Of a stretch of DNA of 64,000 nt, positions 24,948-34,237 are shown in pieces (positions within the stretch are counted from its first letter, which is position 1; each line of letters opens with the position of its first letter). The notes beneath the pieces were generated by a model. It worked only from the letters and a program-made list of their open reading frames with translations. It did not search any database and was not told the DNA's origin. The position numbers were made by a program, and so were the translations under genes. This DNA is from an uncultured Lachnospiraceae bacterium. Lineage in GTDB: Bacteria > Bacillota > Clostridia > Lachnospirales > Lachnospiraceae. The DNA lies in contig CAMNSZ010000003.1 of NCBI GenBank assembly GCA_946557105.1, positions 124,001 to 188,000 of the forward strand, given 5' to 3'.

Positions 24948-25814
24948 ATGAATAAAGAGATATGGAAAGAAGCAAGGAAACAATATTTCAAATATTTCGG
25001 AATCTGGTTTTTGATTTTGGGGATTCTGTTGGCAGTGTGGCTTGCTTTTGCGGTGTACAAAAGGATGACTAAGGCGCCGGAACGCGGTAATCTCAAGGCT
25101 CCCGTCGAGAGGGTGTATGATTATGCGGATGTGCTGACGGACGAAGAGGAGAACAATCTGCGAGCCTATATTGCAAAAAAGGAAAGGCAGATGGGAATGG
25201 ATATTGTCCTTGTGACAATAAAGGAGGATGTGGAAGCGGGCTATAGCAGCTGGATGTATTCCATGATGAACATGGCGGACGATTTTTACGACGAAAATTT
25301 ATTCGGCTATGATAAGGTTCACGGCGACGGTGTGCTGCTTTTGGATAATTGGTATGAGGATCAGGAGGGAAGCTGGTTCAGTGCGGCAGGGAAGCCGGAA
25401 AGGCGCTTTGCGGGATATGCATCCGACAAGGTAGTTGACGCCGTTTACAACGAAATAGACAAAGGACCCTATCGGGCATATATGGCGTACATAGATACGG
25501 CATGTAGTCTGATGAACAATTCAGACAGGACAGTGATTCCCATTTTGGTAATTTTGATTGCACCGGTTGTGGCTGCGTTGATTTATGCAGGGCGTAAAAT
25601 GGCGCAGAAAAAGGCTTTGGACACTACAAAGACTACGGAATATGTAGAGGGCGATAAGCCTGTGATAAATCAGTCAAGGGATGATTTCCTGCGTAAAAGT
25701 GTTGTTACCAGACATATTCAGACGAGCAGCGGCGGAGGAAGCCGTGGGGGGAGAAGCTCAAGCCATGTCAGCAGAAGCGGCGTAAGACATAGCGGCGCAG
25801 GGCGCAGACGTTAA
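24948..25814 (+). CDS. TPM-domain membrane protein
   Basis: Protein of 288 residues. One membrane segment (about 15-36) is followed by a TPM domain (RVYDYADVLTDEEENNLRAYI, then DIVLVTIKED, GDGVLLLDN), a second membrane segment (VIPILVILIAPVVAALIYAG) and a cytoplasmic Ser/Gly/Arg-rich tail (SSGGGSRGGRSSS). TPM proteins have been linked to phosphatase activity and to photosystem II or membrane-protein quality control in other organisms; no function can be assigned here. ATG 24948 is supported by GAGG at six bases; longer in-frame starts exist at 24909 and 24936. Confidence 0.8.
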   Translation: MNKEIWKEARKQYFKYFGIWFLILGILLAVWLAFAVYKRMTKAPERGNLKAPVERVYDYADVLTDEEENNLRAYIAKKERQMGMDIVLVTIKEDVEAGYSSWMYSMMNMADDFYDENLFGYDKVHGDGVLLLDNWYEDQEGSWFSAAGKPERRFAGYASDKVVDAVYNEIDKGPYRAYMAYIDTACSLMNNSDRTVIPILVILIAPVVAALIYAGRKMAQKKALDTTKTTEYVEGDKPVINQSRDDFLRKSVVTRHIQTSSGGGSRGGRSSSHVSRSGVRHSGAGRRR

Positions 25815-25839
25815 TAATTTTCTCGGTTTTTTGCAACAA

Positions 25840-25873
25840 AAAAAGCACCTACATGACGGTATAGGTGCTTTTT
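25840..25873. terminator. Bidirectional terminator between the TPM gene and rpsT
   Basis: A 12-bp perfect stem (AAAAAGCACCTA / TAGGTGCTTTTT) with a ten-base loop has A-runs before it and T-runs after it, so it can end transcription of both convergent genes. Confidence 0.9.
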
Positions 25874-25886
25874 ATATATTCTGAAT

Positions 25887-26150
25887 TTAAGCCATCTGAT
25901 TTACAGCCTTGCTGATACGGGAAACCTTTCTTGCCGCATTATTCTTGTGATAAATGCCCTTAGAAGCAGCCATCTCGATTGTCTTGGTAGCGGCGATAAG
26001 CTCTGCCTTTGCAGCATCCTTGTCTCCGGATTCGATTACGGCATATACCTTCTTGATTGCTGTTTTAACGCCGGATTTAACAGCTTTATTTCTGTCAGCC
26101 TTAGTGCGGTTTACCAAAATTCTCTTTTTAGCGGATTTAATGTTAGCCAA
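25887..26150 (-). CDS. rpsT: 30S ribosomal protein S20
   Basis: Small basic ribosomal protein of 87 residues that binds 16S rRNA early in 30S assembly. The sequence begins ANIKSAKKRILVNRTKADRN after the initiator and has the standard length. The start is a TTG at 26150 with GGAGGTG and six-base spacing; the ATG at 26165 overlaps the Shine-Dalgarno and would add five unconserved residues. Enterobacterial rpsT also starts with UUG, where the weak start is linked to autoregulation, so the rare start may be functional. It is divergent from gpr as in Bacillus. Confidence 0.95.
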   Translation of the reverse strand: MANIKSAKKRILVNRTKADRNKAVKSGVKTAIKKVYAVIESGDKDAAKAELIAATKTIEMAASKGIYHKNNAARKVSRISKAVNQMA

Positions 26151-26244
26151 GTCGTACACCTCCATTTTGTATATGATAAATTATCGTTTTTAAGAATATT
26201 TCACCTTAGTCAGACACGGAAGACTAACGTAAACATACCATTGT

Positions 26245-26273
26245 AGTTTAGTAAATATTTGTAAATTTGTCAA
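26245..26273 (-). promoter_or_regulatory. Promoter of rpsT
   Basis: On the minus strand a consensus TTGACA (26268-26273) is 17 bases from TAAACT (26245-26250), about 95 bases before the TTG start codon. Confidence 0.65.
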
Positions 26274-26418
26274 TACATATTTTATTGTTTTTTTGTAAAA
26301 GCTGTTACATAAGGCTACGGTTTGAATTTAGTGAAGCCGTATTTGCCGTGAAAGCAGCAATGGCCGATTTGTGGATTGATAAGGCTGTGGCGCGAACGGA
26401 AGGATTACAATGAAGCAG

Positions 26419-26425
26419 CATAATA
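26419..26425 (+). promoter_or_regulatory. Possible forespore -10 element upstream of gpr
   Basis: CATAATA matches the forespore sigma -10 pattern (CATAHTA) 33 bases before the gpr start. No convincing -35 is seen at the usual distance, so the call rests on the known forespore expression of gpr. Confidence 0.4.
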
Positions 26426-26457
26426 ATGCGTAATGACAATGGAGAGAAAAAAGGGTT

Positions 26458-27378
26458 ATGGGGAATTTTCAGATAAGAACGGATTTGGCGTTGGAAGCAA
26501 GAGAAAGCATCAGTGAATCGGAGCAGGAGCTGCGCGGAGTGCGGGTGGAGGAGTATTACAAGGAGGAAGAAGACATTCAGGTGACCAAGGTTATGGTGGA
26601 CACTAAAAATGCGGCAAAAACAATGGGTAAGCCCATAGGTACCTATGTCACTATGGAGGCGCCTGCCATGGTGGAGCCTGATGAAGATTATCACAGAGAA
26701 ATCTCGGAGTGTCTGGCGCAGGAGCTTTGGGATATAATGCCGCACACAAAGGAGGAACAGTCCATACTGGTGGTAGGGCTGGGCAACAGAGAGGTGACGG
26801 CGGATGCGCTGGGTCCGCAGGTGGTGGATAATCTCTTTATTACCAGACATGTGGTAAAGGCCTACGGCAAGGCGGCTTATAACTGCAAAAAAATAAACAT
26901 AATCAGCAGTATAGAGCCGGGAGTTATGGCAAAAACCGGAATGGAGACGGCGGAGATTGTGAAAGGAGTGATTCATGAGACAAAGCCGGATGTTCTGATT
27001 GTAATTGACGCTCTGGCCGCGCGCAGCACAAAACGTTTAAACCGTACCATTCAGATTACCAACACGGGAATCCAACCCGGTTCGGGTGTGGGGAACCATC
27101 GCAATGCTCTTACGGAGGAAAGTCTCGGCGTGCCGGTGATCGCAATAGGCATACCCACTGTTGTGGATGCCGCAACCATCGTAGGCGACGCGCTGGAAAG
27201 ACTTTTGGCTGACGATAAAGAATTTGACAGTGTGAAATATATGGGGCAGCACAGGCATGCCTTTGCGGAGCTGAACAATATGTATATGACGGGGAAGGAT
27301 ATTGATGCGGTAGTCAAGAGAGTGAGCTTTACAGTGTCAGAGGGTATCAATATCGCTTTGGAAAAAGGCATGGAATAG
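26458..27378 (+). CDS. gpr: Germination protease GPR
   Basis: Spore endopeptidase of 306 residues that degrades small acid-soluble spore proteins at germination. It is made as a zymogen; the N-terminal IRTDLALEARE stretch corresponds to the pro-region and its surroundings. The core motifs SILVVGLGNREVTADALGP, ISSIEPGVMAKTGMET and VLIVIDALAARS are complete. The ATG follows GGAGAG with longish spacing. It is placed between rpsT and spoIIP as in Bacillus. Expression is expected in the forespore under SigF/SigG. Confidence 0.95.
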   Translation: MGNFQIRTDLALEARESISESEQELRGVRVEEYYKEEEDIQVTKVMVDTKNAAKTMGKPIGTYVTMEAPAMVEPDEDYHREISECLAQELWDIMPHTKEEQSILVVGLGNREVTADALGPQVVDNLFITRHVVKAYGKAAYNCKKINIISSIEPGVMAKTGMETAEIVKGVIHETKPDVLIVIDALAARSTKRLNRTIQITNTGIQPGSGVGNHRNALTEESLGVPVIAIGIPTVVDAATIVGDALERLLADDKEFDSVKYMGQHRHAFAELNNMYMTGKDIDAVVKRVSFTVSEGINIALEKGME

Positions 27379-27469
27379 CCTTATAGAGTACGGCATATAT
27401 TATTAACAGCTTTAGGGAAGGGAGTGTTGGAGCGTAAGGACGGGAAAATTAAGAGCTAATCCTGCGGTT

Positions 27470-28717
27470 TTGCTGGTGGGATTGGCTGTTTTCTTTTTGT
27501 TTTGTCTGGCAGGAAATAAGGAAGGGGATATGTCGGAGGGAACCGTTTGGGATATGATGAAACAAAGTTTGGCGCTGGATGCCGCAGACGCCTTACATAA
27601 ACAATATTTACCCGTTGCTTCCTTCCTGCATGAGGAGGAAAGAAACACCCTCTGGATCGCGGAAAAACAAATGTGGGATATTATGCCTTATTACGGATAT
27701 GCCGTAAGCTTAAGGGGAAGAGGGGAGCAGGAAAATATACATACACGAGAGGAATTTGAGGAGGACGACAAACGGCAAGAAGAGACTGTACAACCGGATT
27801 TAGAGGATTTGATGCTTGCAGAAAACGAAGAATCCCAAAGAATAAGCAGGGAACAGCAGGAGAGGCTTTTGCAGGAGCAGCTGTTACAGGAACAGCTTTT
27901 GCAGGAGCAGGTGCAGAACAAAACACCCATACAGTTTGAGCCCCACGTCTTACAGAAGGAAGTGGATATTTCCATATTAAAAGACTATGATACTCTTGTA
28001 AAAAACTTTTATACCATAGACAAAAATACCATGGCGGGAAGTGATCAGTTAGCGGTAGATAAGCTGCTGGGAAAAAATATGGGCATATCTAAAGAGGGGG
28101 AGGAGCCACAGATATTAATATATCATACTCATTCGCAGGAGGCGTTTGCCGATTCCGTGCCGGGGGATAAAAGCACTACCATTATGGGGGTGGGTGAATA
28201 TCTGAGTCAGGTATTGACAAGCAGGTATGGTTATAGGGTATTGCACCATACGGGGGAATATGACGTGAAAGCAAGGGACGACGCTTACTCGGTAGCGCTG
28301 CCGGCGCTTGAGCAGGTTCTTGCAGAAAATCCTTCCATAGAAGTTGTTATAGATCTGCACAGAGACGAGATGGCGGAGGAGACAAGATTAGTGATGGATT
28401 TGGACGGCAGGCCGACTGCGCGGTTCATGTTTTTTAACGGACTGAGCAGAACGCGTAAGACCGGCAATATTTCTTATCTGAAAAACGAGAATCTGGATGA
28501 CAATCTTGCCTTTTCTTTTCAGATGCAGCTAAAGGCGGCACAATATTATCCCGGTCTCACCAGAAAAATATATTTAAAGGGTTACCGCTATAATATGCAT
28601 TTGCGTCCTAAGACGCTGCTTGTAGAGCTGGGAGCCCAGAATAATACCGTGGAGGAGGCCATGAACGCCTGCGATCCGTTGGCGCATATTTTGGATATGG
28701 TGCTGAGCGGACAGTAG
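27470..28717 (+). CDS. spoIIP: Stage II sporulation protein P
   Basis: Peptidoglycan amidase/endopeptidase of the engulfment complex with SpoIID and SpoIIM. The C-terminal catalytic domain has zinc-ligand histidines in LIYHTHSQEAF (about 219-221) and IDLHRDE (about 297). Before it is an acidic coiled stretch with a repeated LLQEQ pentamer (about 137-150). The start is a problem: TTG 27470 has no ribosome site and cuts the membrane anchor to about 14 residues, while the frame upstream stays open to 27416 without a usual start codon. The true start may be GTG 27424 in another frame (see findings). About 415 residues from the TTG. Confidence 0.88.
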   Translation: MLVGLAVFFLFCLAGNKEGDMSEGTVWDMMKQSLALDAADALHKQYLPVASFLHEEERNTLWIAEKQMWDIMPYYGYAVSLRGRGEQENIHTREEFEEDDKRQEETVQPDLEDLMLAENEESQRISREQQERLLQEQLLQEQLLQEQVQNKTPIQFEPHVLQKEVDISILKDYDTLVKNFYTIDKNTMAGSDQLAVDKLLGKNMGISKEGEEPQILIYHTHSQEAFADSVPGDKSTTIMGVGEYLSQVLTSRYGYRVLHHTGEYDVKARDDAYSVALPALEQVLAENPSIEVVIDLHRDEMAEETRLVMDLDGRPTARFMFFNGLSRTRKTGNISYLKNENLDDNLAFSFQMQLKAAQYYPGLTRKIYLKGYRYNMHLRPKTLLVELGAQNNTVEEAMNACDPLAHILDMVLSGQ

Positions 28718-28846
28718 TCAGGGAGTAATGGTATTAAGTGTGGCGTAGGGCATGGACAACAGGAGAAAATTCTGTTACAATCATACTGTTTCGCATGGTA
28801 CAATTATCCTGTGGAACGATGAGTACAGGACAGAGAGGAAAAGACA

Positions 28847-30664
28847 ATGTCAGTTATGGACCAGAGCAAAATTCGCAATTTTTGTATTGTAGCGCATATA
28901 GATCATGGTAAATCGACTCTTGCAGACCGTATTATTGAGAAGACGGGACTTTTGACCAGCAGGGAGATGCAGGCGCAGGTGCTGGATAACATGGAGCTGG
29001 AGAGGGAGAGAGGTATCACGATAAAGGCGCAGTCGGTGCGCACCGTCTATCGTGCCAAGGATGGTGAGGAGTATATTTTTAATCTGATAGATACTCCGGG
29101 GCATGTGGATTTCAATTATGAGGTGAGCCGCTCGCTTGCTGCGTGTGACGGAGCTATCTTGGTGGTGGACGCCGCGCAGGGAATCGAGGCGCAGACCCTT
29201 GCCAACGTGTATTTGGCTCTGGACCACAATCTGGATGTATTTCCCGTTATAAACAAAATAGATTTGCCCAGTGCCGAGCCGCAGAGAGTGATTGAAGAGA
29301 TAGAGGATGTAATCGGGCTGGAGGCACAGGACGCCCCTCTGATTTCCGCCAAGAACGGCATAGGGATAGAGGATGTACTGGAACAGATAGTGACGAAAAT
29401 CCCCGCGCCTAAAGGAAGCCCCGACGCCCCTCTTAAAGCGCTTATTTTTGATTCCTTGTATGATTCCTATAAGGGGGTTATCATTTTCTGCCGCATTATG
29501 GAAGGAACCGTGAAAAAAGGCACCGCCATATGCATGATGGCCACAGGAGCGAAGCAGGAGGTTGTGGAGGTGGGGTACTTCGGCGCGGGACAGTTTATCC
29601 CCTGCGAGGAGCTTTCCGCCGGGATGGTGGGATATATTACCGCCTCCATCAAAAACGTGAAGGATACGGCTGTGGGGGATACGGTGACGGATGCGAACAA
29701 TCCTTGTGAGGAGCCGCTGCCCGGCTATAAAAAGGTACAGTCCATGGTTTATTGCGGAATGTATCCGGCGGACGGCGCCAAGTATCCCGATTTGCGTGAT
29801 GCGTTGGAAAAGTTGAAGCTAAACGACGCTTCGCTGAATTACGAACCGGAGACCTCCATCGCTTTGGGATTTGGCTTCCGCTGCGGTTTTTTGGGGCTTT
29901 TGCATCTGGAAATCATACAGGAGCGTTTGGAGAGGGAGTATAATCTTGATCTGGTTACTACGGCGCCGGGCGTTATCTATAAGGTATATAAGACGAACGG
30001 CGAGGTTATAGAGCTGACGAATCCCTCCAATCTGCCGGATCCCTCGGAGATTGAGTTTATGGAGGAGCCTATTGTCAGTGCGGAAATTATGGTTACCAGC
30101 GAGTTTATAGGCTCCATCATGGAGCTTTGTCAGGAGCGCAGGGGGAAATATCTGGGTATGGAATATATAGAGGGAACACGCGCCCTGTTAAAATATGAGC
30201 TGCCTCTCAACGAGATAATTTATGACTTCTTTGACGCATTGAAATCCCGCTCCAGAGGATACGCTTCCTTTGATTATGACATAAAGGGCTATGAGCAGTC
30301 GAGTCTGGTGAAGCTGGATATATTGATTAACCGTGAGGAGGTGGACGCCCTTTCCTTTATAGTGCATGCGGATTCCGCCTACGAGAGAGGGCGCAGGATG
30401 TGCGAGAAGCTGAAGGACGAAATACCCAGACATTTATTTGAGATACCGATTCAGGCGGCTGTGGGAGGCAAAATCATTGCAAGAGAGACGGTGAAGGCAA
30501 TGCGTAAGGATGTGCTTGCCAAATGCTACGGCGGTGATATCACTCGTAAGAAAAAGCTCTTGGAGAAACAGAAAGAGGGCAAGAAGCGTATGCGTCAGAT
30601 CGGCAATGTAGAAATCCCTCAAAAAGCGTTTATGAGCGTCCTCAAGCTGGACGACAGAAAATAA
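28847..30664 (+). CDS. lepA: Elongation factor 4 (LepA)
   Basis: Translational GTPase of 605 residues, the full family length. The GTP-binding motifs AHIDHGKST, the switch region ERGITI, DTPGH and NKIDLP are intact. The LepA-specific C-terminal domain is present ([23 protein letters not shown] and the closing [17 protein letters not shown]). The ATG at 28847 has GAGGA at seven bases. It follows spoIIP by 129 bases and precedes hemW by 25, the conserved Bacillus order. A possible extended -10 (TGGTACAAT) at 28799-28804 would drive lepA-hemW. Confidence 0.97.
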   Translation: MSVMDQSKIRNFCIVAHIDHGKSTLADRIIEKTGLLTSREMQAQVLDNMELERERGITIKAQSVRTVYRAKDGEEYIFNLIDTPGHVDFNYEVSRSLAACDGAILVVDAAQGIEAQTLANVYLALDHNLDVFPVINKIDLPSAEPQRVIEEIEDVIGLEAQDAPLISAKNGIGIEDVLEQIVTKIPAPKGSPDAPLKALIFDSLYDSYKGVIIFCRIMEGTVKKGTAICMMATGAKQEVVEVGYFGAGQFIPCEELSAGMVGYITASIKNVKDTAVGDTVTDANNPCEEPLPGYKKVQSMVYCGMYPADGAKYPDLRDALEKLKLNDASLNYEPETSIALGFGFRCGFLGLLHLEIIQERLEREYNLDLVTTAPGVIYKVYKTNGEVIELTNPSNLPDPSEIEFMEEPIVSAEIMVTSEFIGSIMELCQERRGKYLGMEYIEGTRALLKYELPLNEIIYDFFDALKSRSRGYASFDYDIKGYEQSSLVKLDILINREEVDALSFIVHADSAYERGRRMCEKLKDEIPRHLFEIPIQAAVGGKIIARETVKAMRKDVLAKCYGGDITRKKKLLEKQKEGKKRMRQIGNVEIPQKAFMSVLKLDDRK

Positions 30665-30689
30665 AAGATACAGGAATCAGGGTGAGCTA

Positions 30690-31931
30690 ATGTCCGGACG
30701 GAAGAGAACAGGCGATAAAGTTTCAGAGGGGAAAAAGGGATTGGGATTATATTTCCATATCCCTTTTTGTGTGAAAAAATGTCTGTATTGTGATTTTTTA
30801 TCCGCACCCTGCGAGGGGGAAGAGCGAAATGCCTACATGGAAGCCCTATTGCGGGAGACGCAGGGGAGGGCATGTGATTATCGGGGATATGTAGTGAGAA
30901 CTATATTTATAGGCGGGGGAACGCCCTCGGTGGTGGAGACGGAGTGGATAGAAGGGCTTCTTTCTCTGGTGCGAGAATGCTATGAGGTTATGCCAAAGGC
31001 GGAGATTACGATAGAGGTAAACCCGGGAACGGTGGATTCCCAAAAGCTTGTGCGTTACCGGAGGGCGGGGATTAACCGGCTGAGCATTGGCTTACAGTCT
31101 GCAAATGATGAGGAGCTTGAAACCTTGGGGCGTATCCATACTTTTGCCGGGTTTCTGGATACCTACGACCGGGCGGTAAAAGCAGGCTTTGACAATATTA
31201 ATGTGGATGTGATGGCGGCCCTGCCGAAGCAGGGTCTTGCGGATTACGAGAGGACGCTTGAGGCTGTGACGGGGTTAAATCCGCAGCCCGCCCATATCTC
31301 CGCGTATAGCCTGATTGTGGAGGAGGGAACCTTTTTTGCCGAACTTGAAAGGGAGGGGAAGCTTTTTCTGCCCGACGAGGACTGTGAGAGAAGGATGTAT
31401 GAGAGAACTAAGGAGCTTCTGGGGAAAGCGGGTTATATGAGGTATGAAATATCCAATTATGCGCGCCCCGGTTTTGAATGTATACACAATTGCGGTTATT
31501 GGAAAAGACAGGATTATGCCGGATTTGGTATAGGCGCCGCTTCTCTGATAGACAATAAGCGATTTTCCAACAGGAACAGCCTTAAGATTTATATTGAAAA
31601 TCCCTTGAACTGCCGCGGTGGGATTCAGAAGCTGACTCTGAGGGAGCAGATGGAGGAATTTATGTTTTTGGGGCTTAGGCTGACTGAGGGAATAAGCCCA
31701 TTGGAGTTTGAAAGGATTTTCGGAAAAACTCTTGAACAGGTATACGGAGAAGTGATACGGAAAAATGTGAAGGATGGATTACTCTATTTTCACGGAGGAA
31801 AAATAAGGGATATGGATTGGAACGGACGGCAAACAGAGCTGATCCCGCCGGATTTTGGGAGCAGGCTGGCGCTCACCCAACGCGGAATTGATATCAGCAA
31901 TTATGTAATGGCGCAGTTTTTGCCTGATTAA
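30690..31931 (+). CDS. hemW: Radical SAM protein HemW
   Basis: HemN-like protein of 413 residues. The radical SAM cluster motif CVKKCLYC has cysteines at about 27, 31 and 34, followed by GGGTPS and the conserved EVNPG and RLSIGLQS strands; the HemN C-terminal domain follows with QAAHISAYSL-like PAHISAYSLIVEEGT and YEISNYARPG. HemW proteins bind heme and act as heme chaperones rather than coproporphyrinogen dehydrogenases; the CxxxCxxC without the extra HemN cysteine fits HemW. It ends the gpr-to-hemW run. Confidence 0.92.
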   Translation: MSGRKRTGDKVSEGKKGLGLYFHIPFCVKKCLYCDFLSAPCEGEERNAYMEALLRETQGRACDYRGYVVRTIFIGGGTPSVVETEWIEGLLSLVRECYEVMPKAEITIEVNPGTVDSQKLVRYRRAGINRLSIGLQSANDEELETLGRIHTFAGFLDTYDRAVKAGFDNINVDVMAALPKQGLADYERTLEAVTGLNPQPAHISAYSLIVEEGTFFAELEREGKLFLPDEDCERRMYERTKELLGKAGYMRYEISNYARPGFECIHNCGYWKRQDYAGFGIGAASLIDNKRFSNRNSLKIYIENPLNCRGGIQKLTLREQMEEFMFLGLRLTEGISPLEFERIFGKTLEQVYGEVIRKNVKDGLLYFHGGKIRDMDWNGRQTELIPPDFGSRLALTQRGIDISNYVMAQFLPD

Positions 31932-31995
31932 GGTATCCCTTGATTTTTGTACAGCTCCAAAATCGTACTGACATGCACTTGAAGGGGTTTTGTGA

Positions 31996-32004
31996 CATAA
32001 ACTA
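31996..32004 (+). promoter_or_regulatory. SigE/SigK-type -10 element upstream of sigK
   Basis: CATAAACTA matches the recalled SigK -10 pattern CATANNNTA completely and the SigE pattern CATACAnT at all but one position. GCAC, with 17 bases between, could be the SigK -35. It lies 29 bases before the preferred sigK start. Confidence 0.5.
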
Positions 32005-32032
32005 TTGTTAAGTGAAGTCTGCGGAGGTTATG

Positions 32033-32668
32033 TTGAAAACCTTTCAGAAGCCCTTAACGAAAGTGGAAGAAGAAAAATACATCCGTCTGCTCAGAGAGGG
32101 AAATGGAGAGGAAGCCAGAGAGGCAAAGACAATTTTGGTTGAACACAATCTTCGATTGGTTGCACATATTGTAAAAAAATATCAAAATGTCGGCGAGGAT
32201 ATGGAAGACCTGATATCCATTGGATGCGTGGGTCTCATAAAGGCAATCGATACCTTTGACGCCGGAAAAGGGCGCCTTGCAACCTATGCCTGCCGCTGTA
32301 TTGACAATGAGCTTTTAATGCTTTTGCGGAGCAAGAAGAAAACCTCCAGAGAAATTTCACTGTTTGAAGCAATTGGACAGGACAAAGAAGGAAATGAAAT
32401 TCGTCTGGTAGACGTGATAGAACAGCAGCAGCCCGATGTGATTGAACGCATGGAGCAGAATAGCAACACCAAAAGGCTTTTTGAGCTTTTGCAGAATTCT
32501 CTCACCGACAGAGAGCGGGAGATTTTGATACTCCGCTACGGACTCAACGGAAACAAAGAAACCACCCAAAACCAGATTGGCGAAAGGCTGGGAATCTCCA
32601 GAAGCTATGTTTCGAGGATTGAGAAAAAAGCGCTGGGAAAGCTTAGGGAGAAGTTTGAGCAGAATTAA
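32033..32668 (+). CDS. sigK: RNA polymerase sporulation sigma factor SigK
   Basis: Late mother-cell sigma factor of about 211 residues. Region 2 reads DLISIGCVGLIKAIDTFDAGKGRLATYACRCIDNELLMLLRS and region 4 ends RLGISRSYVSRIEKKALGKLREKF, both characteristic of SigK. The start is a TTG at 32033, five bases after GGAGG, giving MKTFQKPLTKVEEEKYI; the ATG one codon earlier is too close to the ribosome site and a GTG lies at 32012. Compared with Bacillus there is no 20-residue pro-sequence and no intervening skin element, so control by proteolysis or recombination is not expected. Confidence 0.92.
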   Translation: MKTFQKPLTKVEEEKYIRLLREGNGEEAREAKTILVEHNLRLVAHIVKKYQNVGEDMEDLISIGCVGLIKAIDTFDAGKGRLATYACRCIDNELLMLLRSKKKTSREISLFEAIGQDKEGNEIRLVDVIEQQQPDVIERMEQNSNTKRLFELLQNSLTDREREILILRYGLNGNKETTQNQIGERLGISRSYVSRIEKKALGKLREKFEQN

Positions 32669-32695
32669 GCGGCGGAAGAGATATAGAAGGAGCCG

Positions 32696-32752
32696 AAAAA
32701 GGGATAAGGACAGTTTGGTAATGATATCCGAACCGGCTTTATCCTTTTTTGC
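32696..32752 (+). terminator. Terminator of sigK
   Basis: AAAAAGGGATAA and TTATCCTTTTTT form an outer stem of 12 positions with one G-T pair; inside, GTTTGG and CCGAAC make a second stem. The T-run closes it. The remaining 260 bases up to the next promoter hold no convincing gene. Confidence 0.7.
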
Positions 32753-33015
32753 AGGGAAACCCACAGAGGCATATTTCAAAATTCAAGAAGAGATAGATTC
32801 TTTTCTTTTATATTATATGGAAGCATAGAATATAAATTTTGAGGTAACGGCAGATTTCCTGATATAGACGCTGTTGACGTAAAAATGAAAGTGATTAGGA
32901 AGAAAGTATATAAATGAATTGCGGTAAAGTCTGGAGAAAAGAAATATAAGCCCAGAGAGGAGTTCGGACGCTCGGATACAAAGCTCTGGTAAAAAAACAA
33001 TTCAGCCAATGTACC

Positions 33016-33044
33016 TTGTCATTTTTATACCGTTAGAGTATAAT
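33016..33044 (+). promoter_or_regulatory. Promoter of the HD-GYP/pilT operon
   Basis: TTGTCA (33016-33021) and a perfect TATAAT (33039-33044) are 17 bases apart, giving a leader of about 68 bases. It is one of the best vegetative promoters in the window. Confidence 0.8.
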
Positions 33045-33118
33045 AAATTTACATAAGCACGTTTTTGTTTGTACTATGGAAAATACGCATATTATCAACA
33101 TAAATTTGGGGGAGTATC

Positions 33119-34213
33119 ATGCAGTTTGTAAGAACCGAAAAATTAAAAATAGGAATGCGTCTGGCACGTCCCATATATAGCAAGAAGGGAGTGCTATTAT
33201 TTGAACGCAATTCCCGGCTCACGCAACAGGCGATAGAAAGCGTACATAATTTCGGCTTGCTTGGCATTTATGTGCTGGAGCCTGCCGAGCCCCTGCCGCC
33301 CATGAGTGAAGAGGATTTGGAATTTGAGCGCTTTCAAACGATGATGGCTGTTTCCCTTCAGGAAGAGACAGAGAGAATTTTAAACGAGGGGAAGAAGGGC
33401 AGAATAAACCATATATCAGGTATGTTGGTCAAAAAGTTCGGTCATCTGGACGGCAAGATGAATTTCTATCAAAACTTGCGAAGCAAAGAGGATTATGTTT
33501 ACAGACATTCTTTAAATGTAGCCATTTTATGTACCCTGATGTCACACATGATGAATATGCGTATAGAGGAACAGAATCATACTGTCTGTGCGGCGCTTTT
33601 ACATGATATGGGAAGAGTGCGATTCCAAAGTGATATGTTTGACAGAAACGAGTTGTCTGCTGTTTCGCAGCTGGGGCTTTTGGAAGCGCAGAGTCAGGCG
33701 GTTGACTTGATTGAGGATGCGGTGACCGAAGGAACGGCGATAAGACGTATATGTATGCAGATGCTTAAGCTGCAGATGGATATGTTGAATAGCGAAAAGG
33801 AGGCGTCTAACGCTAAGATGCTGGCTGGCGCTAAGGTTTTGACAGTAGCAAACCGTTATGATGAGCTGACGGCGATGAGCCTTACGGGTACGGCTGAATC
33901 GGAGGTGAAGGCGCTTCGTGAATTTCGGGATAATCCTCATATTTATGACCCGGCGATAGTGGAGGCGTTGATTTGTTCTATCAATATCCTGCTTCCGGGC
34001 TCATGTGTAGAGCTGAACACAGGGGAGAAGGCGTTGGTATTGGCGGAAAATATTAAAGATGTGTTGAGACCAATGGTTTTGAGCTTTAGAGATAACAGTA
34101 TTATAGATTTGAGCCTGCGTGCAAACAGAGATATTGAGATAGTAGATATTATGAAAACACTGGATAATCGTTATATCATGGATACGGATGCTTTGCATCA
34201 GGCAGGGTATTAG
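33119..34213 (+). CDS. HD-GYP-like protein with degenerate active site
   Basis: Cytoplasmic protein of 364 residues. An N-terminal domain like that of many clostridial HD-GYP proteins (LKIGMRLARPIYSKKGVLLF) precedes an HD domain with H130 (VYRHSLNVA) and H162-D163 (ALLHDMGRV). The later hallmarks of cyclic di-GMP phosphodiesterases, the HPxxG histidine and the HHExxDGxGYP motif, are not found where expected; the domain resumes with ANRYDELTA and GSCVELNTGEKALVL. It may therefore bind a ligand or hydrolyse another substrate. pilT-like follows by 24 bases under one promoter. Confidence 0.82.
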   Translation: MQFVRTEKLKIGMRLARPIYSKKGVLLFERNSRLTQQAIESVHNFGLLGIYVLEPAEPLPPMSEEDLEFERFQTMMAVSLQEETERILNEGKKGRINHISGMLVKKFGHLDGKMNFYQNLRSKEDYVYRHSLNVAILCTLMSHMMNMRIEEQNHTVCAALLHDMGRVRFQSDMFDRNELSAVSQLGLLEAQSQAVDLIEDAVTEGTAIRRICMQMLKLQMDMLNSEKEASNAKMLAGAKVLTVANRYDELTAMSLTGTAESEVKALREFRDNPHIYDPAIVEALICSINILLPGSCVELNTGEKALVLAENIKDVLRPMVLSFRDNSIIDLSLRANRDIEIVDIMKTLDNRYIMDTDALHQAGY

Positions 34214-34237
34214 CGCCGGTGAAGGAGGAAATACTCA

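Noticed and set aside
27840..27910. DNA tandem repeat in spoIIP as a mobile or CRISPR-like repeat
   Set aside because: It is a coding repeat of a Leu/Gln/Glu pentamer in a coiled-coil stretch, without spacers.
31932..32668. Skin-type element interrupting sigK
   Set aside because: The sigK frame is continuous and no recombinase gene is present.
32577..32828. An 83-codon open frame overlapping the sigK end
   Set aside because: Its first half is an out-of-frame reading of sigK and its second half runs through the sigK terminator; no ribosome site or recognisable product.
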